DNA from: Hyphomicrobiales bacterium
GTDB lineage: Bacteria; Pseudomonadota; Alphaproteobacteria; Rhizobiales; Rhizobiaceae
Direction: 5' to 3'
Length of the DNA: 64,000 nt
Assembly: GCA_900466575.1 (NCBI GenBank)
Contig: UBMP01000015.1
Location: forward strand, 1-64,000
Part shown: piece after piece, positions 27,213 to 35,564 of the stretch
Numbering within the stretch: position 1 is the stretch's first letter
How the letters are laid out: the number at the start of each line of letters is the position of its first letter
Translations under genes and position numbers: made by a program
The notes under the pieces: generated by a model
Seen by the model: the letters and a program-made list of their open reading frames with translations, nothing else
Databases searched by the model: none
Told to the model about the DNA's origin: nothing

Positions 27213-28006
27213 GACTCTTCTCCATGCGCTGCGCGCATCTGCTGAATTGCTGTGTTTATCCAATTTCGAATTTGACGATCGCTCACTGGCTTGAACCTTT
27301 CGCACAGCGTCGGCGTGCCGTCCGGGCCATCCTTAAGTGGCCAATTGTAAATATGCCGGAGGATGAAGGCTTCCCGGTGCCGTGGATCCGTCACCGCGTT
27401 AAGATACCTTAGCGCGCCGCCAGCTTCGTCCTCTGCCTTCGCGAGCAATTGCTCTACAGGGTTGGGTGCTTCTGACGCGAGACGGTCGACAGTCTGCATG
27501 TACCGCCCGCCTTCATCGCGATCAGCCGAGTGAAATTCCCGCGCTTTAGGACGATCAGACCCGATTGCGCGGAGCGTCGCCTGTTTAACTACGGTCGCCG
27601 CGTCGACCTCAAGATATTCGGCCGTACGTGACGGTGGAGATTTGCAGAGCAGATCGCCGAGTTCGTTGGCGACTGCGATTTGGATCTCCTCGCTGTCGGC
27701 CGTGCCGTAACCCCGTGACCAACGGTCGACGATGGGCTTCACCCGTTCGAGGAATTGATAAGTGAGCATGCCTAAAACTTGCGGATCGTTGTCACATCTA
27801 CGAAGACGGATGAGATGAACAAGGGTCTCTGTACGCCATGATTGGTTGCACCAGGCAGTATGCGGCATGCTAAGGGCGCGCGCGATCTCATCCTCCACAG
27901 CCTGATGGCGAGTGTAAGGCTCGCCTGCCTTCCGGAAACACGTCAGAGGTGCCGCCCGCATTTGGGTGGTCTTCTGATACTCTTGATCGCGCGACGATTG
28001 ACTCAT
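27209..28006 (-). CDS. Sigma-70-like protein, 265 aa
   Basis: The C-terminal end (DPRHREAFILRHIYNWPL ... SDRQIRNWINTAIQQMRAA) resembles sigma region 4, and the middle (EEIQIAVANELGDLLCK) resembles a region-2-like helix, as in small ECF-style or phage-borne sigma factors. The match is partial and the family is not certain. ATG 28006 has GAGG five bases before it. It is the first gene of a run of three that overlap by ATGA. It may drive expression of its own operon and the downstream Bil-type genes. Confidence 0.5.
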   Translation of the reverse strand: MSQSSRDQEYQKTTQMRAAPLTCFRKAGEPYTRHQAVEDEIARALSMPHTAWCNQSWRTETLVHLIRLRRCDNDPQVLGMLTYQFLERVKPIVDRWSRGYGTADSEEIQIAVANELGDLLCKSPPSRTAEYLEVDAATVVKQATLRAIGSDRPKAREFHSADRDEGGRYMQTVDRLASEAPNPVEQLLAKAEDEAGGALRYLNAVTDPRHREAFILRHIYNWPLKDGPDGTPTLCERFKPVSDRQIRNWINTAIQQMRAAHGEES

Positions 28007-28762
28007 ATGGGCCTCAAGAGTCTTTTTGTTGCAACCGGAAATCCGGGTGCGATTTTTTTTCGCTATTTTCCCGCCCATCAGCAGCCTTCTCGCCGGCTGT
28101 CGGGAATAGATGCTGTTCTACTATGGGATCACCATATCTCACCGCCAAGGCGATCAGCGCCCCTTCCTCAGAATCGAGGCTTACTTTGCGGGACAGAGGA
28201 TCGCCAAAGTTGTTATGTATGTCATTTTTATACAAGTATTAGTAATCATCTTTCAAGTAGTAATTCTCTGCCGTTCTCTCACTCCAGAGATGCGAAGCCA
28301 ATTGGGATACTCGGCCCCATCGCCGCCTTCTCAATCGGTCTCGCCTGCCATTGCCAAAGGCATTGTTGGTTCCCCCTAATGAACAATATACACTTTAAGT
28401 TGTACCGATCAGGTCACCGTTAGATTGCTGTTGGCTCTCAATTGCTTCGGTTCGCAACGGGAGCGCTAACTCAACGCTCTCGATGGCAGCTTCCAAGAAT
28501 GGTCCTCATCGGAACGAACGTCTGAAAAGGGCAACAAAGCGGGAATAATTTCCGCTTTGGGGCCGAGAGGAGACTGACCGGTCTGGAAAGCCGGGAAGCA
28601 ATAGCTGCCAAAGGACGCTTGCGATCTCAGTGACAGCTTGCCACCCCATTTCGGCTGTTCAGATTCGACGGGAAACACCGAGTCCAGACCTACGCTACGG
28701 GCGCTAAAACCGAAACCGCACGAACACAGACCCTGCCCTGACGCCAATCGATCCAGCGCGCC
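28007..28762. other. Leader region with palindromic repeat
   Basis: No gene is supported. The stretch near 28200-28270 is AT-rich and could hold the leftward promoter of the sigma-like gene. A palindromic repeat lies at 28536-28578. Confidence 0.45.
28536..28578. repeat. Palindromic repeat, copy D
   Basis: AAAGCGG (28536-28542) pairs with CCGCTTT (28552-28558) around GAATAATTT. The right flank GGGGCCGAGAGGAGACTGAC is shared, with a few changes, with copy C at 20105-20140. Confidence 0.65.
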
Positions 28763-31321
28763 TTAGAGAAGACCGTGGATATCTAGGCTGCCAGTGAAGT
28801 AGGGATGTGAAAACATCCCATCATCGGGCGCGCTGCTCAAGCGAAGAAGAGCTTTGTTCAAATTATCCTGATCAAGGTGCGCCTCCAGGATTTTAACCGC
28901 CGATGCTTTTGGCAGCTTGCGCAACTGCGCGATGGCACTCGCTACGGCCGCCGATGGCTCCATTCCGCGCCTAAGGCCTTCGCCGATCAGACTGGCGAAC
29001 ATGAAGCTAGAGGTGTCGCTAATCTTCCACGATCCAGCAACAGCCACAGCCCTTCGATTCAACAGAAACAAGTTCGGGATGGCGACCGCGTCGCTCGTAC
29101 GGAAACTGCGCTGATAATTTCTAGCTGAGGTGGAGCCCGAATAACAGGTGTTTAGCACGGCCAGCCGGAGCTTGAGGTCAGGCGCGGACTCCTGCAATGA
29201 TTCTACCCGAATGGGGTGAGGCCGGCCAGGGCTTCCCAATCGGGCAAAGTAGGCGTCAGTAAAGAATTGAAGCGAATGCCCATGCGTGGAGACGATCAGG
29301 ATGTCGTGGCCAGCAAGCAACTCTCCCAGGTTGCCCTCGTTGTCAACCGTCACCACGACCGGTGGGGGTAGTCGTGCGGAAGCGGTCAGCGCGGCACTCT
29401 CAAATGGTGCGAGATTGAGGTCCTCTTCCGGATCGACGATCGCCGCTACCGACATTGATTTGATAGATTTAGACTGCAGTGGTTGATGCATAGCGGGAAC
29501 GAGTCTGACCTCAAATTGACCCGCCTCCATGCGTTTGGAAAGCTCGTTATTTCGGAGCGCTAGCATTGTAAGTGGCAACCCGGATGCAAAATCCTGGATG
29601 AAACGAACCGACTGACAACCCGCAACAGCAACCTCCTCAAAGATTGGATCTACGATCTGCCCCAGCGAACGGGTTAACTGGTCGATTGCTGAAATGAAAT
29701 CGCTTCGACTTGCCTCTCCCGCAGCGTAGCGAAACTGGGCGGCATCCCAAGCTGCCAAGACATCAAAACTGATAGGTCTACGCTTGTAGTGACCGCCGAT
29801 AAAATACCATAGCAGCGCAGTATCACCGCCGTACGTCATCATCATCAGGCAGTGGTTTTCTTTCAAGCGTAAGGAACAGAGCGCTGCCTGATGGCAGCTC
29901 GACGCCCCCTCAACTGCCCTTGGCATCCCGATATCAAGGAGCGTTCGTCCGATATGAGATAGCGCATCCCAAGGACTCTGGGAGTGTCCGGGCTCCCATG
30001 GATCGTCGTATTTCTCGCGAAACCCGAAGAGATGCGGTACTCCGAGATTGCGCAGCGAGTTCAACGTGGCAGTAAGCTGTTGTGTAAGAGTAGGTGGAAC
30101 GGCAGGGTCATGGATAATCAGATCGGCCCAAGCGAGTATCGCCAACCAATCGCCAGACGCGCTGCCTCTGGAGGTTACCAACGGCAACAGTGCATCATCG
30201 GCATTACCTTCGTCTGGAAGAGACTGGAGTAGCGCTTCAATTCGTCGAATGTATCGCTCGCGAATGCCGCGGCGATGATGGAGCCGCAGCACCTCGACCA
30301 AAATGGCATCCACGCCTTGCGTGATTTCTCTCAGATGCTGGGAGAGTCCCGACGCGTCGCTCTGTGCTTCGGCGAGCTTCGCCTTTCCAAACGCTAGTTC
30401 AACTGCACTATCGGGCCATGCCTTACCAATCGCCTCGGCCTTTGCGCTCGCCAATTCGGCCGCAGCTCCGTCGAAGTCGCCAATGCGACGCAAACATGCT
30501 GCGAGATTTACTTTCACCGCTGAGCGCATCGCTTCAGCTTCGGGCATCTGCCGTAGCGCTGCTTTGAAATTGACGATTGCTGGTTCGAACTGATTAAGGT
30601 TCATTTGCGCAACCGCGAGGTTGTTCAGAAGGTCGACTGGTGGCTCAGTTTTTGCGAGCCGATAAGCTTTCATCGCTTTTCGTGCGGCCCCTATCGACCA
30701 GCCGAAGTCTGCTTCGTCGGCCGCAACCGCGGCGGCCGTTTTGTAGGTACGCGCAAACAACGGCAGCGAACGGATCTCCCGGGCTATCGACTCAGCGTCA
30801 TTCACACTGCGATAGGCAGCCTGGGTTGCATTGTGACGCGAATATAGCATGGCGGCTTCTAGGTAAACGTCGCCCAGTTCCTCGAATTGACTGTAGCGAT
30901 GCAGGACCGAGGTTACCCCTGCCAGGATTCGAGGTCGCTGGTCTAAGCTGCTACCATACTGATCGATGCCGTTCTTGACGGCGCGCGCCAGCTCTAATGC
31001 AACGTCTCTCGCACCATCTGGATCAAGGTCAATCATAGACCTTAGTGTCGCGAAACCCTGATTGGCGTCCAGGTCGATGAAATGGCAACGCGCACTCAGC
31101 TCTAGGAAAAGAAGCGCTTCGCGCTTGAGCCGCCGTTTCTTGAACAATTGACTAATCGAACTTGCAACCGCCGCCACGCGGTTCGGCTCATCAGTCGCCC
31201 GAACCGCCAGCTCATTATAGAGCACTATGAGTTCACTGTACCGCAAAGGCTTAGCGAGTCGCCGACGCAACTTTCTGTCAAACGCAGCGGGTGACAGCCC
31301 GATCCAAGCAGTCCAATCCAT
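28763..31321 (-). CDS. TPR-CHAT caspase-like protease, 852 aa
   Basis: The first 600 residues are helical repeats of TPR type, e.g. DLLNNLAVAQMNLNQFEPAI and MRSAVKVNLAACLRRIGDFD. The C-terminal CHAT domain has the catalytic pair His680 (STHGHSLQFF) and Cys726 (LNTCYSGSTS), spaced as in active enzymes, with the GSWKISDTSSFMFA loop after it. CHAT proteases are caspase relatives. In bacteria TPR-CHAT proteins act with CRISPR Cas7-11 (Craspase), gasdermins and other cell-death pathways, cutting an effector after sensing infection. No CRISPR locus or gasdermin is recognisable in this window, so its trigger and substrate are unknown. It stands alone as the rightmost island gene. Confidence 0.85.
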   Translation of the reverse strand: MDWTAWIGLSPAAFDRKLRRRLAKPLRYSELIVLYNELAVRATDEPNRVAAVASSISQLFKKRRLKREALLFLELSARCHFIDLDANQGFATLRSMIDLDPDGARDVALELARAVKNGIDQYGSSLDQRPRILAGVTSVLHRYSQFEELGDVYLEAAMLYSRHNATQAAYRSVNDAESIAREIRSLPLFARTYKTAAAVAADEADFGWSIGAARKAMKAYRLAKTEPPVDLLNNLAVAQMNLNQFEPAIVNFKAALRQMPEAEAMRSAVKVNLAACLRRIGDFDGAAAELASAKAEAIGKAWPDSAVELAFGKAKLAEAQSDASGLSQHLREITQGVDAILVEVLRLHHRRGIRERYIRRIEALLQSLPDEGNADDALLPLVTSRGSASGDWLAILAWADLIIHDPAVPPTLTQQLTATLNSLRNLGVPHLFGFREKYDDPWEPGHSQSPWDALSHIGRTLLDIGMPRAVEGASSCHQAALCSLRLKENHCLMMMTYGGDTALLWYFIGGHYKRRPISFDVLAAWDAAQFRYAAGEASRSDFISAIDQLTRSLGQIVDPIFEEVAVAGCQSVRFIQDFASGLPLTMLALRNNELSKRMEAGQFEVRLVPAMHQPLQSKSIKSMSVAAIVDPEEDLNLAPFESAALTASARLPPPVVVTVDNEGNLGELLAGHDILIVSTHGHSLQFFTDAYFARLGSPGRPHPIRVESLQESAPDLKLRLAVLNTCYSGSTSARNYQRSFRTSDAVAIPNLFLLNRRAVAVAGSWKISDTSSFMFASLIGEGLRRGMEPSAAVASAIAQLRKLPKASAVKILEAHLDQDNLNKALLRLSSAPDDGMFSHPYFTGSLDIHGLL

Positions 31322-31935
31322 CCATTACAGCCTAAATTTTAGATGCTTAATTGTAGGAATATATCGGCAAATACATAGTACTATTCGAGGCGAATATATC
31401 CGAAAGGCTACAGCTACGCGCCACAGGTCACAATGATGGCCGCACATTGGCTCTGTCGGCTGCTACAGGCGGACGGAGGGATCTCGTCGACGCACATGAA
31501 TTCAGTGCCCCAAATTCCTCCTGAGATTTGCCGTGGGCCGTTGGGCATCGTGCCGTTGTTGAGGCCGCGCGGTCGCTTGGCCCGTGTAGCCTTTCCGGTA
31601 AAGGACAAATAGCAGTTTCGAGAACCGGCCGTCCCCCTGAATGCCTAAGATAGGAACGAGACGTAGTCGAGGGACGTCGGTAGGGTGAATGTCCGCTATC
31701 CCATTCCGCCGTCATAGCGGTCGGGTATGAATCCATTACATATCGGCTTCGCGACGGCCTGAGCGGAGTCACCTTTTCGGAGACAGAAAAGCCGGCCCGG
31801 AACGACCGTATTGAAGGCGCTTTCCCGCCATTCATGTTGGATCATAACGGCGGCCGCTTTGGCGGACACAAATACTGCGAAACGCTTTTCAAACCCGCCA
31901 AAACAGGCCGAATAGACAAGTCTCTGTGCGATCAG
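31322..31935. other. Right end of the island, no gene seen
   Basis: About 600 bases lie between the CHAT gene and the right junction. Frames here are short and lack ribosome sites. I see no RNA gene. It is AT-rich next to the CHAT start and otherwise featureless. Confidence 0.45.
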
Positions 31936-31948
31936 GCCCCCGCAACCA
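31936..31948. other. attR core of the genomic island
   Basis: GCCCCCGCAACCA repeats the last 13 bases of tRNA-fMet (251-263). The first bases outside it lead directly into a terminator hairpin. Confidence 0.75.
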
Positions 31949-31963
31949 AATTCTCGACATTCA

Positions 31964-31996
31964 AAAAGCCCGCTCGGTGAAAACCGGCGGGCTTTT
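31964..31996 (+). terminator. Probable original terminator of tRNA-fMet
   Basis: AAAAGCCCGC (31964-31973) pairs with GCGGGCTTTT (31987-31996), with CGG/CCG closing the inner loop and a T-run in the second arm. It begins 15 bases after the attR core, the usual place for a tRNA terminator, and there is no gene on this strand just before it. I infer that it was separated from the tRNA by island insertion. Confidence 0.75.
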
Positions 31997-32042
31997 GCGC
32001 GTTTGGCGGAGAGCTCCAAATAGATCGCTTGGCGTTCTTAGT

Positions 32043-32138
32043 CCCATCGCCGCGCGGAGAAATAGTGGCCGTCTATTGTTCGGAAATCCGGACGACAATC
32101 TTTGCGTTCTCAGGGTCGATGGCGCGATGGTCGGGATC
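32043..32138 (-). pseudogene. Decayed fragment of a second serine recombinase
   Basis: On the minus strand one frame reads DPDHRAIDPENAKIVVRISEQ, then a stop, then TATISPRGDG. This aligns with RDIDEDKANTVRWIFEQ and YAAGVSPRDIA of the island integrase (codons near 1460-1590). About 30 codons are recognisable, with an internal stop. It lies outside the attR core and looks like the trace of an older element at the same locus. The edges of the remnant are unclear. Confidence 0.55.
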
Positions 32139-32320
32139 TTATCCGAAACAACCGAGACGCCGGGTTCCCTCAAAGAGGTCGATCCGGCTGACACAGATTG
32201 GTGTCGAGCCCGCGGCTCTCGATTAGCTAGGTCTCTTCGCTTTAGACCGTTCGGTAACGCGCCATTGCCAGTTTCCTTCACCATGGACCTCTGCGGTTCG
32301 GCGTCCCAAGCGATCGGCTT

Positions 32321-33499
32321 TCAGCCTCGTTCGAGGCAGATGGCGACACCCATGCCGCCGCCGATGCAGAGGGTGGCTAGGCCGCGTCTGGCGTTTCGGC
32401 GCAGCATTTCATGCACCAGCGAGACGACGATCCGGTTTCCCGAAGCTGCGAGCGGATGACCGAGCGCGATCGCGCCGCCATTCGGATTGGCGCGTTCGGG
32501 GTCCCAGCCCATTTCCCGATGCACGGCGATCGATTGTGCGGCGAAGGCCTCGTTGACCTCCATGACGTCCAGATCGTCGACGTTCCAGCCGGCACGGGCG
32601 AGCGCCGCGCGTGCCGCGCCGACCGGTGCAAGACCCATATCCATCGGTGCCGTGCCGTAACTGGCATAGGCGGCCACCCGCGCAAGCGGCGTCAGGCCGA
32701 GTTCGTTCATCCTTTTTTCCGAGGCGACAAGAACGGCGGAAGCGCCGTCGTTGAGACCCGAGGCGTTGCCGGCGGTGATCGTTCCGTCCTCTTCAAACGC
32801 CGGACTCATCGCGGCCAGACGCTCGAGCGTCGTTGCGCGGGGATGCTCGTCCGCGTCGAAAACCTGTGGTCCATTGCGGGACGGCACGGAGACGGGAGCA
32901 ATTTCGGCGGCAAAACGTCCTGCCTCCTGCGCGGCGATTGCCTTTTGTTGTGAGGCGAGGGCGAATGTGTCCTGCTCTGCGCGGGTGATCTGGAAGCGCC
33001 GCGCGATCTGCTCGACCGTCACGCCCATGTGAACATCGTGGAAGGCGTCCCACAAACCGTCGAGCACCATCATATCGCGCATGGCGATGTCGCCCATCTT
33101 CTGGCCGAAACGGGCCTTTTCGACCACGTAGGGCGCGCGGCTCATCGAATCCTGACCGCCGGCAAGAATGAGGTCCGCATCGCCCGCCTTGATCGCCTGG
33201 GCCGCCATGTGGATGGATTTCTGCCCCGCGCCGCACACCATGTTGAGGGTGGAGGCGGGCACACTGGCCGGCAGACCGCCGCGTAGGGAGGCTTGGCGGG
33301 CAGGGTTCTGCCCCGCGCCGCCGGAAAGCACCTGGCCGATGATCACCTCATCGATGGCGGCTGGGTCGATGTCGGCTTCCTTCACGAGATGCGCGATCAC
33401 CTGCGCGCCGATTTCTGCCGCAGACAGTTCCGACAGCGCACCACCGAGTCGCCCGATGGCCGAACGCTTCGCAGCCACGATAAACACATCCGATGCCAT
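32321..33499 (-). CDS. Acetyl-CoA acetyltransferase (beta-ketothiolase)
   Basis: The 392-residue length is normal for the thiolase family. The nucleophile Cys89 lies in NMVCGAGQKS, His348 in ALGHPLAASG and Cys378 in LCIGGGMGVA, so all catalytic residues are present. It cleaves acetoacetyl-CoA to two acetyl-CoA or makes it in reverse. The gene diverges from acetoacetyl-CoA synthetase with 121 bases between, holding a promoter and a GntR-like box. Together they convert acetoacetate to acetyl-CoA. Confidence 0.93.
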   Translation of the reverse strand: MASDVFIVAAKRSAIGRLGGALSELSAAEIGAQVIAHLVKEADIDPAAIDEVIIGQVLSGGAGQNPARQASLRGGLPASVPASTLNMVCGAGQKSIHMAAQAIKAGDADLILAGGQDSMSRAPYVVEKARFGQKMGDIAMRDMMVLDGLWDAFHDVHMGVTVEQIARRFQITRAEQDTFALASQQKAIAAQEAGRFAAEIAPVSVPSRNGPQVFDADEHPRATTLERLAAMSPAFEEDGTITAGNASGLNDGASAVLVASEKRMNELGLTPLARVAAYASYGTAPMDMGLAPVGAARAALARAGWNVDDLDVMEVNEAFAAQSIAVHREMGWDPERANPNGGAIALGHPLAASGNRIVVSLVHEMLRRNARRGLATLCIGGGMGVAICLERG

Positions 33500-33532
33500 G
33501 CCCGCCTCCTAATTCTTGTCATGATCAGAATA

Positions 33533-33562
33533 TTGACATTCTGGTTATACTCAAAATATAGT
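33533..33562 (+). promoter_or_regulatory. Promoter with embedded GntR-like box
   Basis: TTGACA (33533-33538) and TATAGT (33557-33562) are 18 bases apart and face the acetoacetyl-CoA synthetase gene. CTGGTTATACTCA (33541-33553) lies between them, similar to boxes at 39784-39824 and 52423-52435, so a bound repressor would block transcription. Confidence 0.6.
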
Positions 33563-33620
33563 CCGGCGTGAAGCAGGGGGAGCGGGAAATTTCCGGCCAC
33601 CCGGAGGAGGATTATAGGAC

Positions 33621-35564
33621 ATGGCGGAGACGCTCTGGAGCCCGCCCGAAACCATGGCGCATGGTTCGGGAATGGCGCGGTTTGCACGGATGGCGGGGAT
33701 AGATCCCAAGGATTACGACAGCCTTCATCGCTGGTCGATTGCCGAGCCCGGCGCATTCTGGCGCGCTGTCTGGGACTTTGCAGGCCTTGCCGGCGAGCCG
33801 GGGGAACGCGATTTCCTGCCTTCGACGAAGGCCTGGATGACGGGTGCCACCTTCTTTCCCGATGCGAAGCTCAATCTGGCGGAAAACCTGCTCCGCGGGG
33901 CCGGCGACGCCGTCTGCGTCGTGGAAACCGACGAGGCGGGCGGACGCCGCGAGGTCACGCGCGACTGGTTGCGTGCCGAGGTCGCCCGCATTGCGTCCGG
34001 TCTGCAACAGGCCGGCGTCGGTCAGGGCGACCGGGTCGCGACCATTCTGCCGAACCGGATCGAAAATCTCGTCACGCTGTTGGCGACTGCCTCCATTGGT
34101 GCGGTCTGGACCTCCTGCTCGCCGGATTTCGGCGCGGCAGCCATTCTCGACCGCATCGGCCAGGTGCGCCCCAAGGTGGTCTTCGTGCAGGCGCAGTTCG
34201 GTTATGGCGGCAAGGCGCATGATATTGCGGAGCGGCTGGGCAGCATCATCGCCGGTCTCGAAGGGCTGGTAGAGGTCGTTCACGTCGGCCCGGCCGGCTT
34301 TTCCTGCGCGGCGCCGCTCGCCGATTATGCGGAATACGGCGCCCATGGTGCTGCGCTCGGCTTCGCGCGCGTCGGCTTCAACGAGCCCGTCTACATTCTC
34401 TATACGTCCGGCACGACCGGCAAGCCGAAGGCGATCGTGCATCGCACCGGCGGCGTGCTGCTCCAGCAGGTGAAGGAACATCTGCTGCACGGTGACGTGC
34501 GGCCGGGAGACCGGGTGCTCTGGTACTCGAACACGGCCTGGATGATGTATCACTGGATTGTCTCCGCGCTCGCCTGCGATGCTGTTCTCGTGCTCTACGA
34601 CGGCGCGCCGATCCTGAAGACCGAGACGGGCCTCGATTGCACGCCGCTCTGGCGGATCGTGGCGGCCGAGCGTCTCACGCATCTCGGCATCTCGCCGAAA
34701 TATCTCGCGACGCTGGCGGACAATAGCTTCGAGCCAGGCAAGGCTTTCGACCTCGGCTCCTTGCGCTGGCTGATGTCGGCCGGAAGTCCGGTCGCGCCGC
34801 ATCAGTTCGACTGGATTTACAGCGCCATCAAGAAAGACATGGGCTTTGCCTCCATTTCCGGCGGCACCGAGATCATGGGCTGCTTCCTGCTCGGCTCGCC
34901 GCTGCATCCTGTTCGACGCGGCATGCTGACGGTCAAGGCGCTGGGCATGGCGGTGAATGTGCTCGACGAGCGCGGCGCGCCGGTTGTCGGGCGCGCTGGC
35001 GAACTCGTCTGTACCGAACCCTTCCCCTCCATGCCGCTCACGTTCTGGGGGCCGGATGGCGACCAGCGCTATCGCAAGACCTATTTCGCCGAGCGGGCCG
35101 AAATCTGGACCCATGGCGACCGCGCGACGATGAACGCCGATGGCAGCGCCGTCATCCATGGCCGCTCGGATTTCACCCTCAACCCTGGCGGCGTGCGCAT
35201 CGGCACAGCCGATATTTATAATGTCTGCGAGCGCTTCGCTGAAATCGAGGACTGCATCGTCTTCGGCCGGCCGATCGACAATGACGAGGAAATCGTCCTC
35301 TGCCTGAAGATGGCGGAGGGACGTAGCGCGAATGCCGAACTGGCCAAGGCGATCCGGAGCAGTTTGCGTGCCGAGTGTTCGCCGCGCCATGTGCCCGCCG
35401 CCATCTATGCGGTGGCCGACATTCCCTACACCTTGAACGGCAAGCGCGTTGAAGGCGCGGCGAAGGCGGTCGTGTCCGGGCTCGAGGTCAAGAACAAGGA
35501 TTCGCTTGCCAATCCGGCGAGCCTGTCCGCCTTTGCGGCCCTCCAGCCGGAGGCGGCGCTGTGA
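33621..35564 (+). CDS. acsA: Acetoacetyl-CoA synthetase (acetoacetate--CoA ligase)
   Basis: This 647-residue adenylate-forming enzyme makes acetoacetyl-CoA from acetoacetate, ATP and CoA. The AMP-binding signature YTSGTTGKPKAIVH is present. SISGGTEIMG forms the second core motif, and YRKTYFAERAEIWTHGDRAT leads to the C-terminal lid with KRVEGAAKAV. Length and motifs fit the acetoacetate branch of the acyl-CoA synthetases rather than acetyl-CoA synthetase. GGAGGA precedes the ATG. The next gene starts on GTG within its stop codon, so 33621-37595 reads as one transcription unit. The symbol is the rhizobial usage and is not certain here. Confidence 0.88.
   Translation: MAETLWSPPETMAHGSGMARFARMAGIDPKDYDSLHRWSIAEPGAFWRAVWDFAGLAGEPGERDFLPSTKAWMTGATFFPDAKLNLAENLLRGAGDAVCVVETDEAGGRREVTRDWLRAEVARIASGLQQAGVGQGDRVATILPNRIENLVTLLATASIGAVWTSCSPDFGAAAILDRIGQVRPKVVFVQAQFGYGGKAHDIAERLGSIIAGLEGLVEVVHVGPAGFSCAAPLADYAEYGAHGAALGFARVGFNEPVYILYTSGTTGKPKAIVHRTGGVLLQQVKEHLLHGDVRPGDRVLWYSNTAWMMYHWIVSALACDAVLVLYDGAPILKTETGLDCTPLWRIVAAERLTHLGISPKYLATLADNSFEPGKAFDLGSLRWLMSAGSPVAPHQFDWIYSAIKKDMGFASISGGTEIMGCFLLGSPLHPVRRGMLTVKALGMAVNVLDERGAPVVGRAGELVCTEPFPSMPLTFWGPDGDQRYRKTYFAERAEIWTHGDRATMNADGSAVIHGRSDFTLNPGGVRIGTADIYNVCERFAEIEDCIVFGRPIDNDEEIVLCLKMAEGRSANAELAKAIRSSLRAECSPRHVPAAIYAVADIPYTLNGKRVEGAAKAVVSGLEVKNKDSLANPASLSAFAALQPEAAL

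Noticed and set aside
28763-31321. Part of a type III-E CRISPR (Craspase) system
   Set aside because: No Cas7-11 gene and no CRISPR array were seen anywhere in the window.
31414-31835. Minus-strand frames near the right end of the island
   Set aside because: Composition is random-looking and no start site or family is visible.
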